DNA of 64,000 nucleotides. Origin: Porphyrobacter sp. GTDB taxonomy: Bacteria; Pseudomonadota; Alphaproteobacteria; Sphingomonadales; Sphingomonadaceae. Each line of letters opens with the position of its first letter. Within the stretch, counting starts at the first letter, position 1. Below are positions 15,800-26,087 of the stretch, piece after piece. The notes below the pieces were generated by a model. It did no database searches. It was given only the letters and a program-made list of their open reading frames with translations, and was not told the origin of the DNA. Location of the stretch: the NCBI GenBank assembly GCA_027533455.1, contig JAPZUC010000001.1, forward strand, positions 186,001-250,000. Reading direction: 5' to 3'. The position numbers were made by a program, and so were the translations under genes.

Positions 15800-17389
15800 A
15801 TGGAAAGTTTCGACTACATCGTCATCGGCGGTGGCAGCGCGGGCAGCGCGGTGGCCGGGCGCCTCTCGGTGGACGGCACCCGCCGCGTGTGCCTGCTGGA
15901 AGCGGGTGGGCGCAACGACAATGTCTGGATCAAGACGCCGGGGTTCATGCCCTTCATCCCGGAAAAGTCGAACTACAAGTACGAGACCGTGCCCCAGAAG
16001 GGCCTCAATGGCCGCACCGGATACCAGCCGCGCGGACGTGGGCTCGGCGGCTCCTCGGCGATCAATGCGATGGTCTATATCCGCGGCAACCGCTGGGATT
16101 ACGACAACTGGGCGGCCGAAGGCTGCACCGGCTGGGCCTATGAAGACGTGCTCCCCTACTTCCGCCGCGCCGAAGCGAACGCGCGCGGGGGGGATGATTT
16201 CCACGGCGCGGCCGGGCCGCTGTTCGTCGAGGACCAGAAGCATGCCAATCCCGCCTCCCACGCCTTCGTCGAGGCTGCGGCGGCACTGCAACTGCGCACC
16301 AACTGCGATTTCAATGGCGAGCGGCAGGACGGCTTCGGGCTCTACCAGGTCACTCAACGCAAGGGCGAACGGTGGTCAGCGGCCCGCGCCTACGTCGAGC
16401 CGATCCGCGAGAGCGGCAATTTCACCGTCCGCACCGACACGCTGGTCGAGAAGCTGGTTATCGAGAACGGACGCATCACGGGCGTCCAGATCAAGCGTGG
16501 CGGCAAGCGCGAAGCGCTGCTGGCACGGTGCGGCGTGGTGCTGAGCGCGGGTGCGTTTAACTCGCCCCAGATCCTGATGCTCTCCGGCATCGGCCCGGCC
16601 GCGCACCTCAAGGCCCACGGCATCGACGTGGTGATCGATCGCCCTGCGGTCGGTGGCAATCTGCAGGACCATATCGACTATGTCTCCGGCTGGGAGACGG
16701 ACAGCGATATCCCGATCGGCGGGACGCTCAAGGGCACGTTGCGCATGGCCGCAGCGATGGTCGAACACCGGCTCAAGCGCACCGGCGTGATGACCACCTG
16801 CTATGCCGAGGCGGGCGGGTTCTGGAGTGTGATGCCCGATAGCCCCGCGCCCGATGTGCAGTGGCACTTCGTCCCGGCAGTGCTGGAGGATCACGGACGC
16901 GAGAAGGTGAAGGCGCACGGCTTTTCGCTCCACGCTTGCGTGCTGCGCCCGGAAAGCCGCGGCACGGTGCGGCTGGGAGGCCCCGATGCGGCGGCAGCCC
17001 CGGTCATCGACCCCAACTTCCTCGATGACGAGCGCGATATGGCGGTGCTGCGTGCGGGCGTGCGCCTGTCGCACCGAATTGCCGAGGCGCTGCCGATGCA
17101 GGCCTTCGGACCCAGGGATCGCCATCCGGTCGATCTCGACGACGATGCCGCACTCGACGCACTGATCCGCAACCGCGCCGACACGGTCTACCACCCGGTC
17201 GGCACCTGTCGCATGGGCGCGGATGCAGATGCGGTGGTCGATCCCACGCTCAAGCTCAAGGGGCTGGAAGGCCTGTGGGTCGCGGACGCCAGCGTGATGC
17301 CCAAGATCGTCAGCGGCAACACCAATGCGCCAAGCATCATGATTGGCGAAAGGTGCGCCGACTTCGTCATGGCGGCGGAGCGGGTCTGA
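15800..17389 (+). CDS. GMC-family FAD oxidoreductase (choline dehydrogenase-like)
   Basis: 529 aa. N-terminal Rossmann FAD site [17 protein letters not shown] with the acidic end in LLEAGG; GMC signature 1 [19 protein letters not shown] near residue 80; signature 2 [16 protein letters not shown] near 250; C-terminal catalytic region [10 protein letters not shown] (His near 469) and [14 protein letters not shown] (Asn). Oxidises an alcohol using flavin; substrate unknown. No signal peptide, so cytoplasmic. Adjacent to and possibly coupled with the membrane hydroxylase. Confidence 0.9.
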   Translation: MESFDYIVIGGGSAGSAVAGRLSVDGTRRVCLLEAGGRNDNVWIKTPGFMPFIPEKSNYKYETVPQKGLNGRTGYQPRGRGLGGSSAINAMVYIRGNRWDYDNWAAEGCTGWAYEDVLPYFRRAEANARGGDDFHGAAGPLFVEDQKHANPASHAFVEAAAALQLRTNCDFNGERQDGFGLYQVTQRKGERWSAARAYVEPIRESGNFTVRTDTLVEKLVIENGRITGVQIKRGGKREALLARCGVVLSAGAFNSPQILMLSGIGPAAHLKAHGIDVVIDRPAVGGNLQDHIDYVSGWETDSDIPIGGTLKGTLRMAAAMVEHRLKRTGVMTTCYAEAGGFWSVMPDSPAPDVQWHFVPAVLEDHGREKVKAHGFSLHACVLRPESRGTVRLGGPDAAAAPVIDPNFLDDERDMAVLRAGVRLSHRIAEALPMQAFGPRDRHPVDLDDDAALDALIRNRADTVYHPVGTCRMGADADAVVDPTLKLKGLEGLWVADASVMPKIVSGNTNAPSIMIGERCADFVMAAERV

Positions 17390-17417
17390 TCCTCACATCA
17401 ATGTTGCGCGCTACACC

Positions 17418-17500
17418 GGTCCGCAGGGCCGCGAGCGCACACGCGCGAGCCGCAGCTGCTCCGTAGCGTAGCGAAGGAAATAGCAGCGAGGACGCTCGCC
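17418..17500. repeat. Convergent-junction element, copy 1
   Basis: Layout: GGTCC-N4-GGCCGC, GAGCGCACACGCGCGA, GCCGCAGCTG, an imperfect hairpin region (CTCCGTAGCGTAGCGAAGGA), then CAGCGAGGAC. It aligns with elements at 45877 and 49872. It lies between the convergent GMC oxidoreductase and amtB genes. Confidence 0.6.
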
Positions 17501-17520
17501 CGGAGGGACGAGCGAAACAC

Positions 17521-17555
17521 AAAAAAGGCCGGAGACGCTCTGGGCGGCTCCGGCC
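17521..17555 (-). terminator. Terminator of glnK-amtB
   Basis: On the minus strand: GGCCGGAG (17555-17548), a 13-nt loop, CTCCGGCC (17534-17527), then six T (17526-17521). It is about 98 nt after the amtB stop. Confidence 0.85.
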
Positions 17556-17652
17556 ATTATCAGTTTGTTCGTTCGCAGGAGGAACAAGGTGAGGCGGGGG
17601 GAGGGGAGAGGGAGAGAGAGTCCTCCCCCCGCCAAGCTTGGTGGTGAGGGAC

Positions 17653-19089
17653 TTAGTTGTAAGCCCGCTCGCCGTGTTCGGAGATGTCGAGACCGTTGGT
17701 TTCGGCTTCGGCGTCGGGGCGCAGGCCAAGGGTGTACTTGAGGATCAGGAACAGCGCAGCCGAGACGACGCCGGTCCACACGGCCGTGGTGCCCACCGCC
17801 CAGCACTGGGTGATGACCTGACCGACGAGATCGAACTCGCCAGCCTTGGCCACCGGGCCGGTGTAGTCGATCCAGCCCTGACCGCCGAGCGCCGGGTCAG
17901 CGACGATGCCGGTGCCGATCGCGCCGACAATCCCGCCAACAGCATGGATGCCGAACACGTCGAGGCTGTCGTCATAGCCGAGCTTGTTCTTCACCGTGGT
18001 GACGAAGAAGTAGCAGACCACCGAAGCCACAGCGCCGAGGATGATCGCAGTGCCGGGGTGGGCAAAGCCCGCCGCCGGGGTGATCGCCACAAGGCCGGCA
18101 ACCACACCCGAGACACCGCCCAGAAGCGAGGGCTTCTTGTGGGTGATCTGTTCGATGATCGCCCAGGCCGCACCCGCTGCCGCCGTGGCGACGAAGGTGT
18201 TGATGAAGGCGAGGGCCGCAAAGGCGTTGGATTCGAGCGCCGAGCCGGCGTTGAACCCGAACCAGCCGATCCACAGCAGGCTGGCGCCGATCATGGTCAT
18301 CACCAGGCTGTGCGGGGGCATGGGCTCCTTCTTGTAGCCGATGCGCGGGCCGATGATGAGGCAGCCGATCAGACCGGCGATACCCGCATTGATGTGCACC
18401 ACGGTGCCACCGGCGAAGTCGAGCGCGCCCCAGCCCCACAGCAGGCCGTAATCAGTCGGCGCGGTGTGAAGGAAGTCGGGGCCAGCCCAGTACCACACCA
18501 TGTGCGCGATCGGGAAATAGGCAAGCGTCATCCACGCGACCACGAAGATGATCAGTGAGGTGAACTTCACACGTTCCGCAAAAGCGCCGACGATCAGCGC
18601 CGGCGTGATGCAGGCGAAGGTCATCTGGAACATCACGAAGACCAGCTCGGGCAGGTAGACCCCGTTCGAGAAGGTTGCCGCGAAGGTCCCGGGATTGACG
18701 CCCTTGAGGAAGGCCTTGTCGAGCCCGCCGAACAACGCCGGGAACGGCGTGCCGGTAGAGGTAAAGGCCATCGAGTAGCCCCAGCCGAACCACACCAGCG
18801 CAGCCACGCAGACGATGGTGAGCACCTGCATCAGCACGCTCAGCATGTTCTTAGCGCGCACCAAGCCGCCATAGAACAGAGCCAGCGCGGGCACGCTCAT
18901 CATCAGAACGAGTGCGGTCGAGACCATCATCCAGGCGACATCGCCCTTGTTGACCATCTCGGCGGTTGGCGTGAACACGGCGGGCGCGGCAGCGGCGGCA
19001 GCGTGTGCTACGGGCGCAGCAAAGGCGGGGGCAGCGAGCAACGCCGCCCCGGTAGCCATCACCGCAAGATTGGAGAGAATGCGCTTCAT
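17653..19089 (-). CDS. amtB: Ammonium transporter AmtB
   Basis: 478 aa. Signal peptide with AFA cleavage near 27, then eleven membrane helices: FYGGLVRAKNMLSV after helix 1, FAERVKFTSLIIF, DFAGGTVVHINAGIAGL (pore His), WIGWFGFNAGSA, and FGIHAVGGIVGAIGTG (second pore His). Conducts ammonium/ammonia across the inner membrane as a trimer and is blocked by GlnK under nitrogen excess. It starts 13 nt after glnK and shares its sigma-54 promoter and a downstream terminator. Confidence 0.95.
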   Translation of the reverse strand: MKRILSNLAVMATGAALLAAPAFAAPVAHAAAAAAPAVFTPTAEMVNKGDVAWMMVSTALVLMMSVPALALFYGGLVRAKNMLSVLMQVLTIVCVAALVWFGWGYSMAFTSTGTPFPALFGGLDKAFLKGVNPGTFAATFSNGVYLPELVFVMFQMTFACITPALIVGAFAERVKFTSLIIFVVAWMTLAYFPIAHMVWYWAGPDFLHTAPTDYGLLWGWGALDFAGGTVVHINAGIAGLIGCLIIGPRIGYKKEPMPPHSLVMTMIGASLLWIGWFGFNAGSALESNAFAALAFINTFVATAAAGAAWAIIEQITHKKPSLLGGVSGVVAGLVAITPAAGFAHPGTAIILGAVASVVCYFFVTTVKNKLGYDDSLDVFGIHAVGGIVGAIGTGIVADPALGGQGWIDYTGPVAKAGEFDLVGQVITQCWAVGTTAVWTGVVSAALFLILKYTLGLRPDAEAETNGLDISEHGERAYN

Positions 19090-19102
19090 TGAATGGGTCC
19101 CC

Positions 19103-19603
<501 letters not shown>

Positions 19604-19756
19604 ATTTGCGGCAGTCGAGGGCTGCACCGCCGAAACTCTTGCCTTTCGCGCCCGCCCCACCTAAGCGCGCGCACTTCACTGACACGAATCAATCAGCCAG
19701 CCTGGCGACAAGGGCTGCCATGGCCGGTTCCGACGTGTCTCTACTAGGAGATGAAA

Positions 19757-19960
19757 ATGCCCAAGCTGAAGACGAAGAGCGGCGTGAAGAAGCGCTTCAA
19801 GCTCACCGCCACCGGCAAGGTCAAGCACGGGGTCGCTGGCAAGCGTCACCGTCTGATCAGCCACAACGCGAAGTATATCCGCACCAACCGCGGCACCTCG
19901 GTTCTGTCGTCGCATGATACGCCGACGATCAAGAAGTGGGCGCCCTACGGGCTGGATTGA
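19757..19960 (+). CDS. rpmI: 50S ribosomal protein L35
   Basis: 67 aa, very basic, starting [20 protein letters not shown] with KRHRLISHN in the middle. A part of the large ribosomal subunit. ATG at 19757 gives the universal start MPKLKTKS; the ATG six bases upstream is not used in homologues. Shine-Dalgarno TAGGAG precedes. rplT follows after 50 nt; infC, which precedes rpmI in many bacteria, is not here. Confidence 0.96.
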   Translation: MPKLKTKSGVKKRFKLTATGKVKHGVAGKRHRLISHNAKYIRTNRGTSVLSSHDTPTIKKWAPYGLD

Positions 19961-20010
19961 TGCGAGCGGCTATTGGCCCTCAAGCATCTTATAGATAAGG
20001 ATATACTGAT

Positions 20011-20370
20011 ATGGCACGCGTCAAAAGGGGTGTTACCACCCGCGCCAAGCACAAGCGGATTCTGGACCAGGCCAAGGGCTATCGCGGTCGCCGCAAGAAC
20101 ACCATCCGCATCGCCCGTCAGGCGGTCGAAAAAGCCGGGCAATATGCCTACCGCGACCGCAAGGTTAAGAAGCGCACGTTCCGCGCCCTGTGGATCCAGC
20201 GCATCAACGCTGCCGTCCGCATGGAAGGCCTGACCTATTCGCAGTTCATGCACGGCATCAAGCTTGCCGGCATCGAGCTCGACCGCAAGGCGATGGCCGA
20301 TCTCGCCATGAACGAAGGCGGCGCTTTCAAGGCCGTTATCGCTCAGGCGAAGGCCGCTTTGCCGGCATAA
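20011..20370 (+). CDS. rplT: 50S ribosomal protein L20
   Basis: 119 aa, basic: [56 protein letters not shown]. Needed for early assembly of the large subunit and, in many bacteria, an autorepressor of the rpmI-rplT operon. The 50-nt spacer from rpmI contains the short AT-rich stretch CTTATAGATAAGGATATACTGAT including the ribosome-binding site. Confidence 0.96.
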   Translation: MARVKRGVTTRAKHKRILDQAKGYRGRRKNTIRIARQAVEKAGQYAYRDRKVKKRTFRALWIQRINAAVRMEGLTYSQFMHGIKLAGIELDRKAMADLAMNEGGAFKAVIAQAKAALPA

Positions 20371-20430
20371 AGCCGGCGGGAGCCGCGCTTCCGGCGTAAG
20401 TTCCTGCGGCTTCGGCCCGGCATTAGATTA

Positions 20431-20463
20431 GGGGCGGGTTCCTTCGCGGGAGCCCGCCCCTTT
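20431..20463 (+). terminator. Terminator after rpmI-rplT
   Basis: GGGGCGGG (20431-20438), 14-nt loop, CCCGCCCC (20453-20460), then TTTCC. Strong stem, short T tract. Confidence 0.7.
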
Positions 20464-20545
20464 CCTATGGGTCTTGCCCGGCGGACCAATGTGCCAATCA
20501 GCGATCGGACTTGTATAACCGCGCCATCTGCGGCTATTTGAAGCC

Positions 20546-21469
20546 ATGGGGGATGGAACACACAAGCACGCCGCGAGCGGGGCTTTACCGCCCTCTGGCC
20601 AACGGCTTACAGCCGAGTTCCGTGAGCCCCCGCCCGCGTTCGCGGGCTGCTTCACCAGTCTCTACCATCTGACGCTCGAGTTGCCCGAAGGTGCAGCGCC
20701 GGTCGCAGATTACCTCCAGCCGGAATGGGCCAACATCCGCTTCTTCTGCGGTACTTCGCCCGACGGGCGGATCGCAGGGACGCAGGTGGCGGGCGCGCCT
20801 TTCGTCGCCACAGGGCCAAGCTCGCTGCCGTGCCGCTTCTCGCTGAACACGTGCCGAATGTGGGGCGTCGGGTTTCTGCCGCTCGGCTGGGCGCGATTCT
20901 TCCCGGAGGATGCGAGCACGGTCACCAATGTGATCTGCGATGGTGCCAAACATCCCGTCTTCGCCCATTTCTCCGGGCTCACGAAGGCCCTATGCGATCC
21001 CGGGGCAACCCTCGAGGAACAGTACGACGCGCTGGTCGAAGCGCTGGCCGCGGCAATGCGGCCAAATCGCGACGAGCCGCGCATCGCCCGCGTCCACGCT
21101 GCACTGGTAAGCGGCGAGCATGCAGTGGTCCACGATCTGGCAGAGGCCTGCGGGATCAGCGTCCGCACGCTGGAACGCATCTCCACCCGCTATTTCGGCT
21201 TCCCGCCCAAGCTGCTGATGCGCCGCCAGCGCTTCATGCGCAGCCTGACGACCTTCATGCTCCAGCGCGACCTGCGCTGGACCGAGGCGATGGACGCGCA
21301 TTACCACGACCAGGCCCAGTTCACGCGCGAGTTCCACGAGTTCATGACCATGAACCCGAGCGAATATGCCGCGCTCGATCACCCGATCCTCGCCTCGTTC
21401 ATGGAAGCACGCGCAAGGGTATGGGGCAGCCCTGCGCAGACGCTCGACCCCCCGCCCCCGCTGCGCTGA
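20546..21469 (+). CDS. AraC-family transcriptional regulator
   Basis: 307 aa. The C-terminal third is an AraC DNA-binding domain: ARVHAALVSGEHAVVHDLAE, then CGISVRTLERISTRYFGFPP as the first helix-turn-helix and linker, and YHDQAQFTREFHEFMTMNPS as the second, with the typical P-S-E-Y ending. The N-terminal 180 residues, with RFFCGTSPDGRIAG and CRMWGVGFLPLGWARFF, resemble the ligand/dimer part of sphingomonad AraC proteins. The ligand and targets are unknown. It sits alone between rplT and pheS, splitting what is a single translation operon in many bacteria. Confidence 0.85.
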   Translation: MGDGTHKHAASGALPPSGQRLTAEFREPPPAFAGCFTSLYHLTLELPEGAAPVADYLQPEWANIRFFCGTSPDGRIAGTQVAGAPFVATGPSSLPCRFSLNTCRMWGVGFLPLGWARFFPEDASTVTNVICDGAKHPVFAHFSGLTKALCDPGATLEEQYDALVEALAAAMRPNRDEPRIARVHAALVSGEHAVVHDLAEACGISVRTLERISTRYFGFPPKLLMRRQRFMRSLTTFMLQRDLRWTEAMDAHYHDQAQFTREFHEFMTMNPSEYAALDHPILASFMEARARVWGSPAQTLDPPPPLR

Positions 21470-21561
21470 CCGCGCTGGCGCGCCACTGCTCCTTTGCAAT
21501 TGGCGCGATTTGCCGCTAGCGGGCGGCGGCGAAAATCCCGCTGGCAGAGCACCCGAAATCC

Positions 21562-22662
21562 ATGACCTACATCACTTCCCAAACCGAGGCCGCGCTGGCC
21601 GCGATTGCCGCGGCAGACAGCCTCGACGCGCTCGAAGCGGAGCGGCTCGAGACGCTCGGCAAGAAGGGCTGGGTGAGCCTTGCCCTGAAGACGCTCGGCG
21701 GCATGACACCCGAGGAGCGCACAGCCGCTGCGCCGGCAATCCAGTCGGCCCGCACCGCGATTGCCGATGCGCTCGATGCCAAGAAGACGGCGCTGGAAGC
21801 GGCTGAACTCGAAGCGCGGCTGGAACAGGAAAGGATCGACCTGACCCTGCCCGCGCTGGCCGCGCCGCGCGGGTCGGTTCACCCCGTCAGCCAGGTGATG
21901 GACGAACTCGCCGAAATCTTCGCCGACTTGGGCTTTGCAGTCGCGACCGGCCCGGAGATCGAGGACGACTGGCACAATTTCACCGCGCTCAACATGGACG
22001 AAACGCACCCCGCACGGGCCATGCACGACACGTTTTACTTCCCGGACAAGACAGCCGACGGGAAGGATATCCTGCTGCGGACGCACACCTCGCCCGTCCA
22101 GATCCGCTCGATGCTGGATCAGGGCGCGCCGATCCGCATCATCGCGCCGGGCCGCGTCTATCGTTCGGACAGCGACGCGACCCACACGCCGATGTTCCAT
22201 CAGGTCGAAGGTCTGGTGATCGACAAGGACATTCACCTGGGCCACCTCAAGTGGACGCTGGAAACCTTCTTCAAGGCCTTCTTCGAGCGCGAGGACATCG
22301 TGCTGCGCCTGCGCCCCTCCTACTTCCCCTTCACCGAACCCAGCGTCGAGGTCGATGTCGGCTACTCTACCGAGGGCGGCCGCCGCATCGTCGGCGGGCA
22401 CGGCGATGCGAACGGCCATGCATGGATGGAAATCGGCGGCAGCGGCATGGTCAACGCCCGCGTGCTCGAATTTGCCGGGGTTGATCCCGCCGAATATCAG
22501 GGCTTCGCCTTCGGCCTCGGGATCGATCGCATCGCTATGCTCAAATACGGAATGAACGATCTGCGCGCCTTCTTCGACGGCGATCCGCGCTGGCTGGCGC
22601 ATTACGGCTTCTCGCCCTTCGACCAGCCGACACTCTCCGCCGGTGTGGGAGCACGCGCATGA
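21562..22662 (+). CDS. pheS: Phenylalanyl-tRNA synthetase alpha subunit
   Basis: 366 aa class II synthetase. An N-terminal coiled-coil about 1-95 ([17 protein letters not shown]) binds tRNA; motif 1 around [14 protein letters not shown]; motif 2 [10 protein letters not shown]...[20 protein letters not shown]; motif 3 [17 protein letters not shown]. Forms the alpha2beta2 enzyme with PheT, whose start overlaps the pheS stop by 4 nt. Confidence 0.97.
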   Translation: MTYITSQTEAALAAIAAADSLDALEAERLETLGKKGWVSLALKTLGGMTPEERTAAAPAIQSARTAIADALDAKKTALEAAELEARLEQERIDLTLPALAAPRGSVHPVSQVMDELAEIFADLGFAVATGPEIEDDWHNFTALNMDETHPARAMHDTFYFPDKTADGKDILLRTHTSPVQIRSMLDQGAPIRIIAPGRVYRSDSDATHTPMFHQVEGLVIDKDIHLGHLKWTLETFFKAFFEREDIVLRLRPSYFPFTEPSVEVDVGYSTEGGRRIVGGHGDANGHAWMEIGGSGMVNARVLEFAGVDPAEYQGFAFGLGIDRIAMLKYGMNDLRAFFDGDPRWLAHYGFSPFDQPTLSAGVGARA

Positions 22663-25043
22663 AGTTCTCGCTGACCTGGCTCAAGGATTACCTTGAAACG
22701 TCCGCTTCGGTGGCGGAGATTTGTGATGCGCTCAACGCCATCGGGCTTGAGGTTGAGGGCGTCGAGGACCCGGCCGAAAAGCTCGCAGGCTTCCGCATTG
22801 CTCATGTGCTCACCGCTGCTCGCCATCCCGATGCCGAAAAGCTGCAGGTGCTGACGGTCGACACCGGAGACGGCAATCCGCTGCAAGTCGTCTGCGGCGC
22901 GCCCAATGCGCGCGCGGGGATGAAAGGCGTGCTGGGCCTGCCCGGCGCGACCGTGCCCGCCAACGGCATGGTTCTTCGCAAGAGCGCGATCCGCGGCGTC
23001 GAGAGCAACGGCATGATGTGCTCCACCCGCGAGCTTGAACTGGGCGAGGATCACGACGGGATCATAGAGCTTCCCGAGGATGCGCCGGTCGGCACGGCGT
23101 TCTCCGATTACCATGGCGCCGATCCGGTGATCGAGGTGGCGGTGACGCCGAACCGCCCCGACTGCATGGGCGTCCATGGCATCGCCCGCGATCTCGCGGC
23201 CAAGGGGCTGGGGACGCTCAAGCCGATCGCCATGCCGGCGTTCAGCGCGAGCGGCGCCTGCCCGGTCGAAATCCGCACCGACGATGCCGAGGGTTGCCCA
23301 GCCTTCTACGGGCGCGTGGTGAAGGGCGTAAAGAACGGCCCATCGCCCGATTGGCTTCAGGCTCGGCTCAAGAGCGCAGGGCAACGGCCGATCTCGCTCC
23401 TGGTCGATCTGACCAACTACCTGATGCTCGGCTTCGGCCGTCCGGCGCACGCCTATGACCTTGCCAAGCTTTCGGGCGCGGTGGTGGCGCGGCGCGCCAA
23501 GGATGGCGAGGAAGTGCTGGCGCTCAACGAGAAGACTTACACGCTCGATAGCGAGATGGTCGTGATCGCGGATGACGCGGGCGTGCACGATATCGCCGGG
23601 ATCATGGGCGGCGAACATTCGGGCGTGTCCGAGAACACCACCGATGTACTGCTCGAAATCGCCTATTTCGACCCTGCGCGCATCGGAGCGACGGGGCGCA
23701 AACTTGGATTGTCGTCCGATGCGCGCACACGGTTCGAGCGCGGGGTCGATCCCGAGTTTCTGGACGCGGGCCTCGATCTGCTCACCGGTCTGATCGTCGA
23801 ACTGGCAGGCGGAAGCCCGAGCGAAGTCGTGCGCGCCGGTTCGCCGCCGAGCGCTGCCAAGGTGATCGCCTTCGATCTGGACCTGACACAGCGCCTTGGC
23901 GGCGTTGAGGTGCCCGAGGCCGAGCAGAAGTGCATTCTCGAAAGCCTCGGCTTCACTGTTGCAAGCGACTGGCAGGTCACCTGCCCGCTGCGCCGCCATG
24001 ACATCGAAGGGCCGGCCGATCTGGTCGAGGAAGTCGTGCGCATTCAAGGCCTTGACAAGGTGGCGAGCGTGGCGCTCCCGCGTGTCGAGGGCGTCGCCCG
24101 CCCCACCGCCACGCCGCAGCAGAAGCTGGAGCGCGGCCTGCGCCGGGCCGCCGCCGCGAGCGGGCTGAACGAGGCGGTGACGTGGAGCTTCCTCCCAACC
24201 TGGGCCGCCGAGCATTTCGCTTCGGATCAGCCCCTGTGGGTACTCGCCAATCCGATCAGCGAGGACATGAAGGCGATGCGCCCCTCGCTGCTGCCCGGCC
24301 TGCTGATGGCGGCCAAGCGCAACGCCGATCGCGGGGCGGCCTCCTCGCGCCTGTTCGAGATCGGGCGGCGCTATTTCCGCGCCGCAGACGGCCTCAGTGA
24401 TGAAAAGCCCACCCTCGGTATCGTGCTCGCAGGCGAGAAGACTCCGCGCGGCTGGCAAAGCGGCAAGGCCAAGCCGTTCGACGCCTATGACGCCAAGGCG
24501 CTGGCGCTCCAGTTGCTTGAGGCGGCGGGGGCTCCGGTCGCCAACCTGATGGTGATGGGAGAGGCGGGCGCTCAGTTCCACCCCGGCCAGTCGGCCACCC
24601 TGCGCCTCGGCCCCAAGGTGGTTCTGGCGCGCTTCGGCATGGTGCATCCGGCGACGCTCAAGGCCTTCGACGTCGACGGGCCGATTGCTGCGGTCGAGCT
24701 GTTCCTCGATGCCATTCCCGCCAAGAAGGGCGCGGCTTTCGCTCGCCCTGGCTTCACCCCGCCCGCGCTGCAATCGGTCACGCGTGACTTTGCCTTCCTC
24801 GTCCCCGCAGGACTCGCGGCGGGCGATCTGGTTCGCGCTGTCCAAGGCGCCGACAAGGCCTTCATCACCGGTGTGCGCGTGTTCGACGTCTTCGCGGGTC
24901 AGGGCGTGCCCGAAGGCCGCAAGTCCATCGCGGTCGAAGTGACCCTCCAACCGGACGAGGCGAGCTTCAAGGACGCCGACCTCAAAGCCATTTCGGAAAA
25001 GGTCGTGGCGGCGGCGACAAAGCTGGGCGGGGAGCTGCGCTGA
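22659..25043 (+). CDS. pheT: Phenylalanyl-tRNA synthetase beta subunit
   Basis: 794 aa. Domains in order: N-terminal B1 with [12 protein letters not shown]; the tRNA-binding OB-like domain near 40-150 ([29 protein letters not shown]); B3/B4 editing domain about 210-380 with [12 protein letters not shown] and [17 protein letters not shown]5 about 400-470; class II-like core with NEAVTWSF and [19 protein letters not shown]; the C-terminal ferredoxin-like anticodon-binding domain from about 700 ([15 protein letters not shown]). Complete. Confidence 0.97.
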   Translation: MKFSLTWLKDYLETSASVAEICDALNAIGLEVEGVEDPAEKLAGFRIAHVLTAARHPDAEKLQVLTVDTGDGNPLQVVCGAPNARAGMKGVLGLPGATVPANGMVLRKSAIRGVESNGMMCSTRELELGEDHDGIIELPEDAPVGTAFSDYHGADPVIEVAVTPNRPDCMGVHGIARDLAAKGLGTLKPIAMPAFSASGACPVEIRTDDAEGCPAFYGRVVKGVKNGPSPDWLQARLKSAGQRPISLLVDLTNYLMLGFGRPAHAYDLAKLSGAVVARRAKDGEEVLALNEKTYTLDSEMVVIADDAGVHDIAGIMGGEHSGVSENTTDVLLEIAYFDPARIGATGRKLGLSSDARTRFERGVDPEFLDAGLDLLTGLIVELAGGSPSEVVRAGSPPSAAKVIAFDLDLTQRLGGVEVPEAEQKCILESLGFTVASDWQVTCPLRRHDIEGPADLVEEVVRIQGLDKVASVALPRVEGVARPTATPQQKLERGLRRAAAASGLNEAVTWSFLPTWAAEHFASDQPLWVLANPISEDMKAMRPSLLPGLLMAAKRNADRGAASSRLFEIGRRYFRAADGLSDEKPTLGIVLAGEKTPRGWQSGKAKPFDAYDAKALALQLLEAAGAPVANLMVMGEAGAQFHPGQSATLRLGPKVVLARFGMVHPATLKAFDVDGPIAAVELFLDAIPAKKGAAFARPGFTPPALQSVTRDFAFLVPAGLAAGDLVRAVQGADKAFITGVRVFDVFAGQGVPEGRKSIAVEVTLQPDEASFKDADLKAISEKVVAAATKLGGELR

Positions 25044-25789
25044 TGAAAACCGCTTTCGTAACCGGCGCTACCGCCGGCATCGGCCTCGCCACGGTGCGCC
25101 GCCTCGTCAAGGACGGCTGGCGCTGCGTTGCCACAGGGCGGCGGCAGGAGCGGCTGGATGCGCTGGTTGCCGAGCTGGGCGCTGACAAGGTTCACCCGGT
25201 CTGCTTCGACGTGCGCGACACAGCCGCGCTCGATGCCGCGCTTGCCAGCCTGCCCGAGGCGTTTCGCGACATCGGTCTGCTGGTGAACAACGCCGGCCTC
25301 GCGCAGGGGCTTTCGGCCGCGCAGAATGCCAATCTCGATGACTGGCAAACCATGATCGACACCAACGTCACCGCGATGGTGGTGCTGACCCGCAAGCTGC
25401 TGCCCCAGCTGATCGAGCGCAAGGGTGCGATCATCGCGATCGGTTCGGTGGCGGGGACGTATCTCTATCCGGGCGGCAATGTCTATGCCGGATCCAAGGC
25501 CTTCGTAAACCACTTCACGCTCGCCCTGCGCGCCGACCTTCATGGGACCGGCGTGCGGGTGACGAGCATCGAGCCGGGGATGGTCGAGACTGAGTTCACC
25601 GTGGTGCGCACGGGCAGCCAGCAGGCGTCGGACGATCTCTATCGCGGCGTGAACCCGATAACCGGCGAGGATATCGCCGACACCATCGGCTGGATCGCCA
25701 GCCTGCCGCCGCATCTCAACATCAACCGGATCGAACTGATGCCGGTCAACCAGGACTTCGCCGGCTTCCGCGTCGCGCGCGAAGGCTGA
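25043..25789 (+). CDS. Short-chain dehydrogenase, YdfG-like
   Basis: 248 aa classical SDR. Cofactor motif TGATAGIG (near 7-14), GRRQERLDAL giving NADP preference, NNAG (near 86), catalytic Ser in IAIGSVAG, Tyr-X3-Lys in YAGSKAF, then IEPGMVETEF. The whole sequence closely follows E. coli YdfG (NADP-dependent 3-hydroxy acid dehydrogenase, also acting on malonic semialdehyde), including the ending NINRIELMPVNQDFAG. The start ATG overlaps the last base of pheT. Confidence 0.88.
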   Translation: MKTAFVTGATAGIGLATVRRLVKDGWRCVATGRRQERLDALVAELGADKVHPVCFDVRDTAALDAALASLPEAFRDIGLLVNNAGLAQGLSAAQNANLDDWQTMIDTNVTAMVVLTRKLLPQLIERKGAIIAIGSVAGTYLYPGGNVYAGSKAFVNHFTLALRADLHGTGVRVTSIEPGMVETEFTVVRTGSQQASDDLYRGVNPITGEDIADTIGWIASLPPHLNINRIELMPVNQDFAGFRVAREG

Positions 25790-25801
25790 GGCGGCCGGCC
25801 G

Positions 25802-26083
25802 ATGGAAATCGTCTTTCTGGCTGTCGCGCTGGTCCCGGCGCTCGCGCTGCTTGTGGTGCCGCAGACATGGCTCAAGCCGCTGATGGCGGCGTCCTTCGGC
25901 GTGTTCCTGCTGTGTGTGCTATGGACCGCGTCCTTCGCCAATTCCTGTTCGAGCGACGGCTGCATCGGCATCTTCATCCTCGGCGCCTTCACCGCGCTGG
26001 TTGGGGTTGCCTCGGCAATCGCGGGTGGCATCCGCTGGGCGATAATCGCCCTCCGCCGCGACCAAGACCTTCCGGAAGAATAA
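25802..26083 (+). CDS. Hypothetical small membrane protein
   Basis: 93 aa with three predicted membrane helices (about 3-18, 27-46, 54-80) and a short CSSDGC loop between the second and third whose two cysteines could form a disulfide on the periplasmic side. Family not recognised. Twelve nt after the SDR gene and 4 nt before prfC. Confidence 0.62.
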   Translation: MEIVFLAVALVPALALLVVPQTWLKPLMAASFGVFLLCVLWTASFANSCSSDGCIGIFILGAFTALVGVASAIAGGIRWAIIALRRDQDLPEE

Positions 26084-26087
26084 GTCC

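Noticed and set aside
22602-24950. Open frame of 782 codons antisense to pheT
   Set aside because: Fully antisense to a complete, conserved synthetase; composition typical of a shadow frame.
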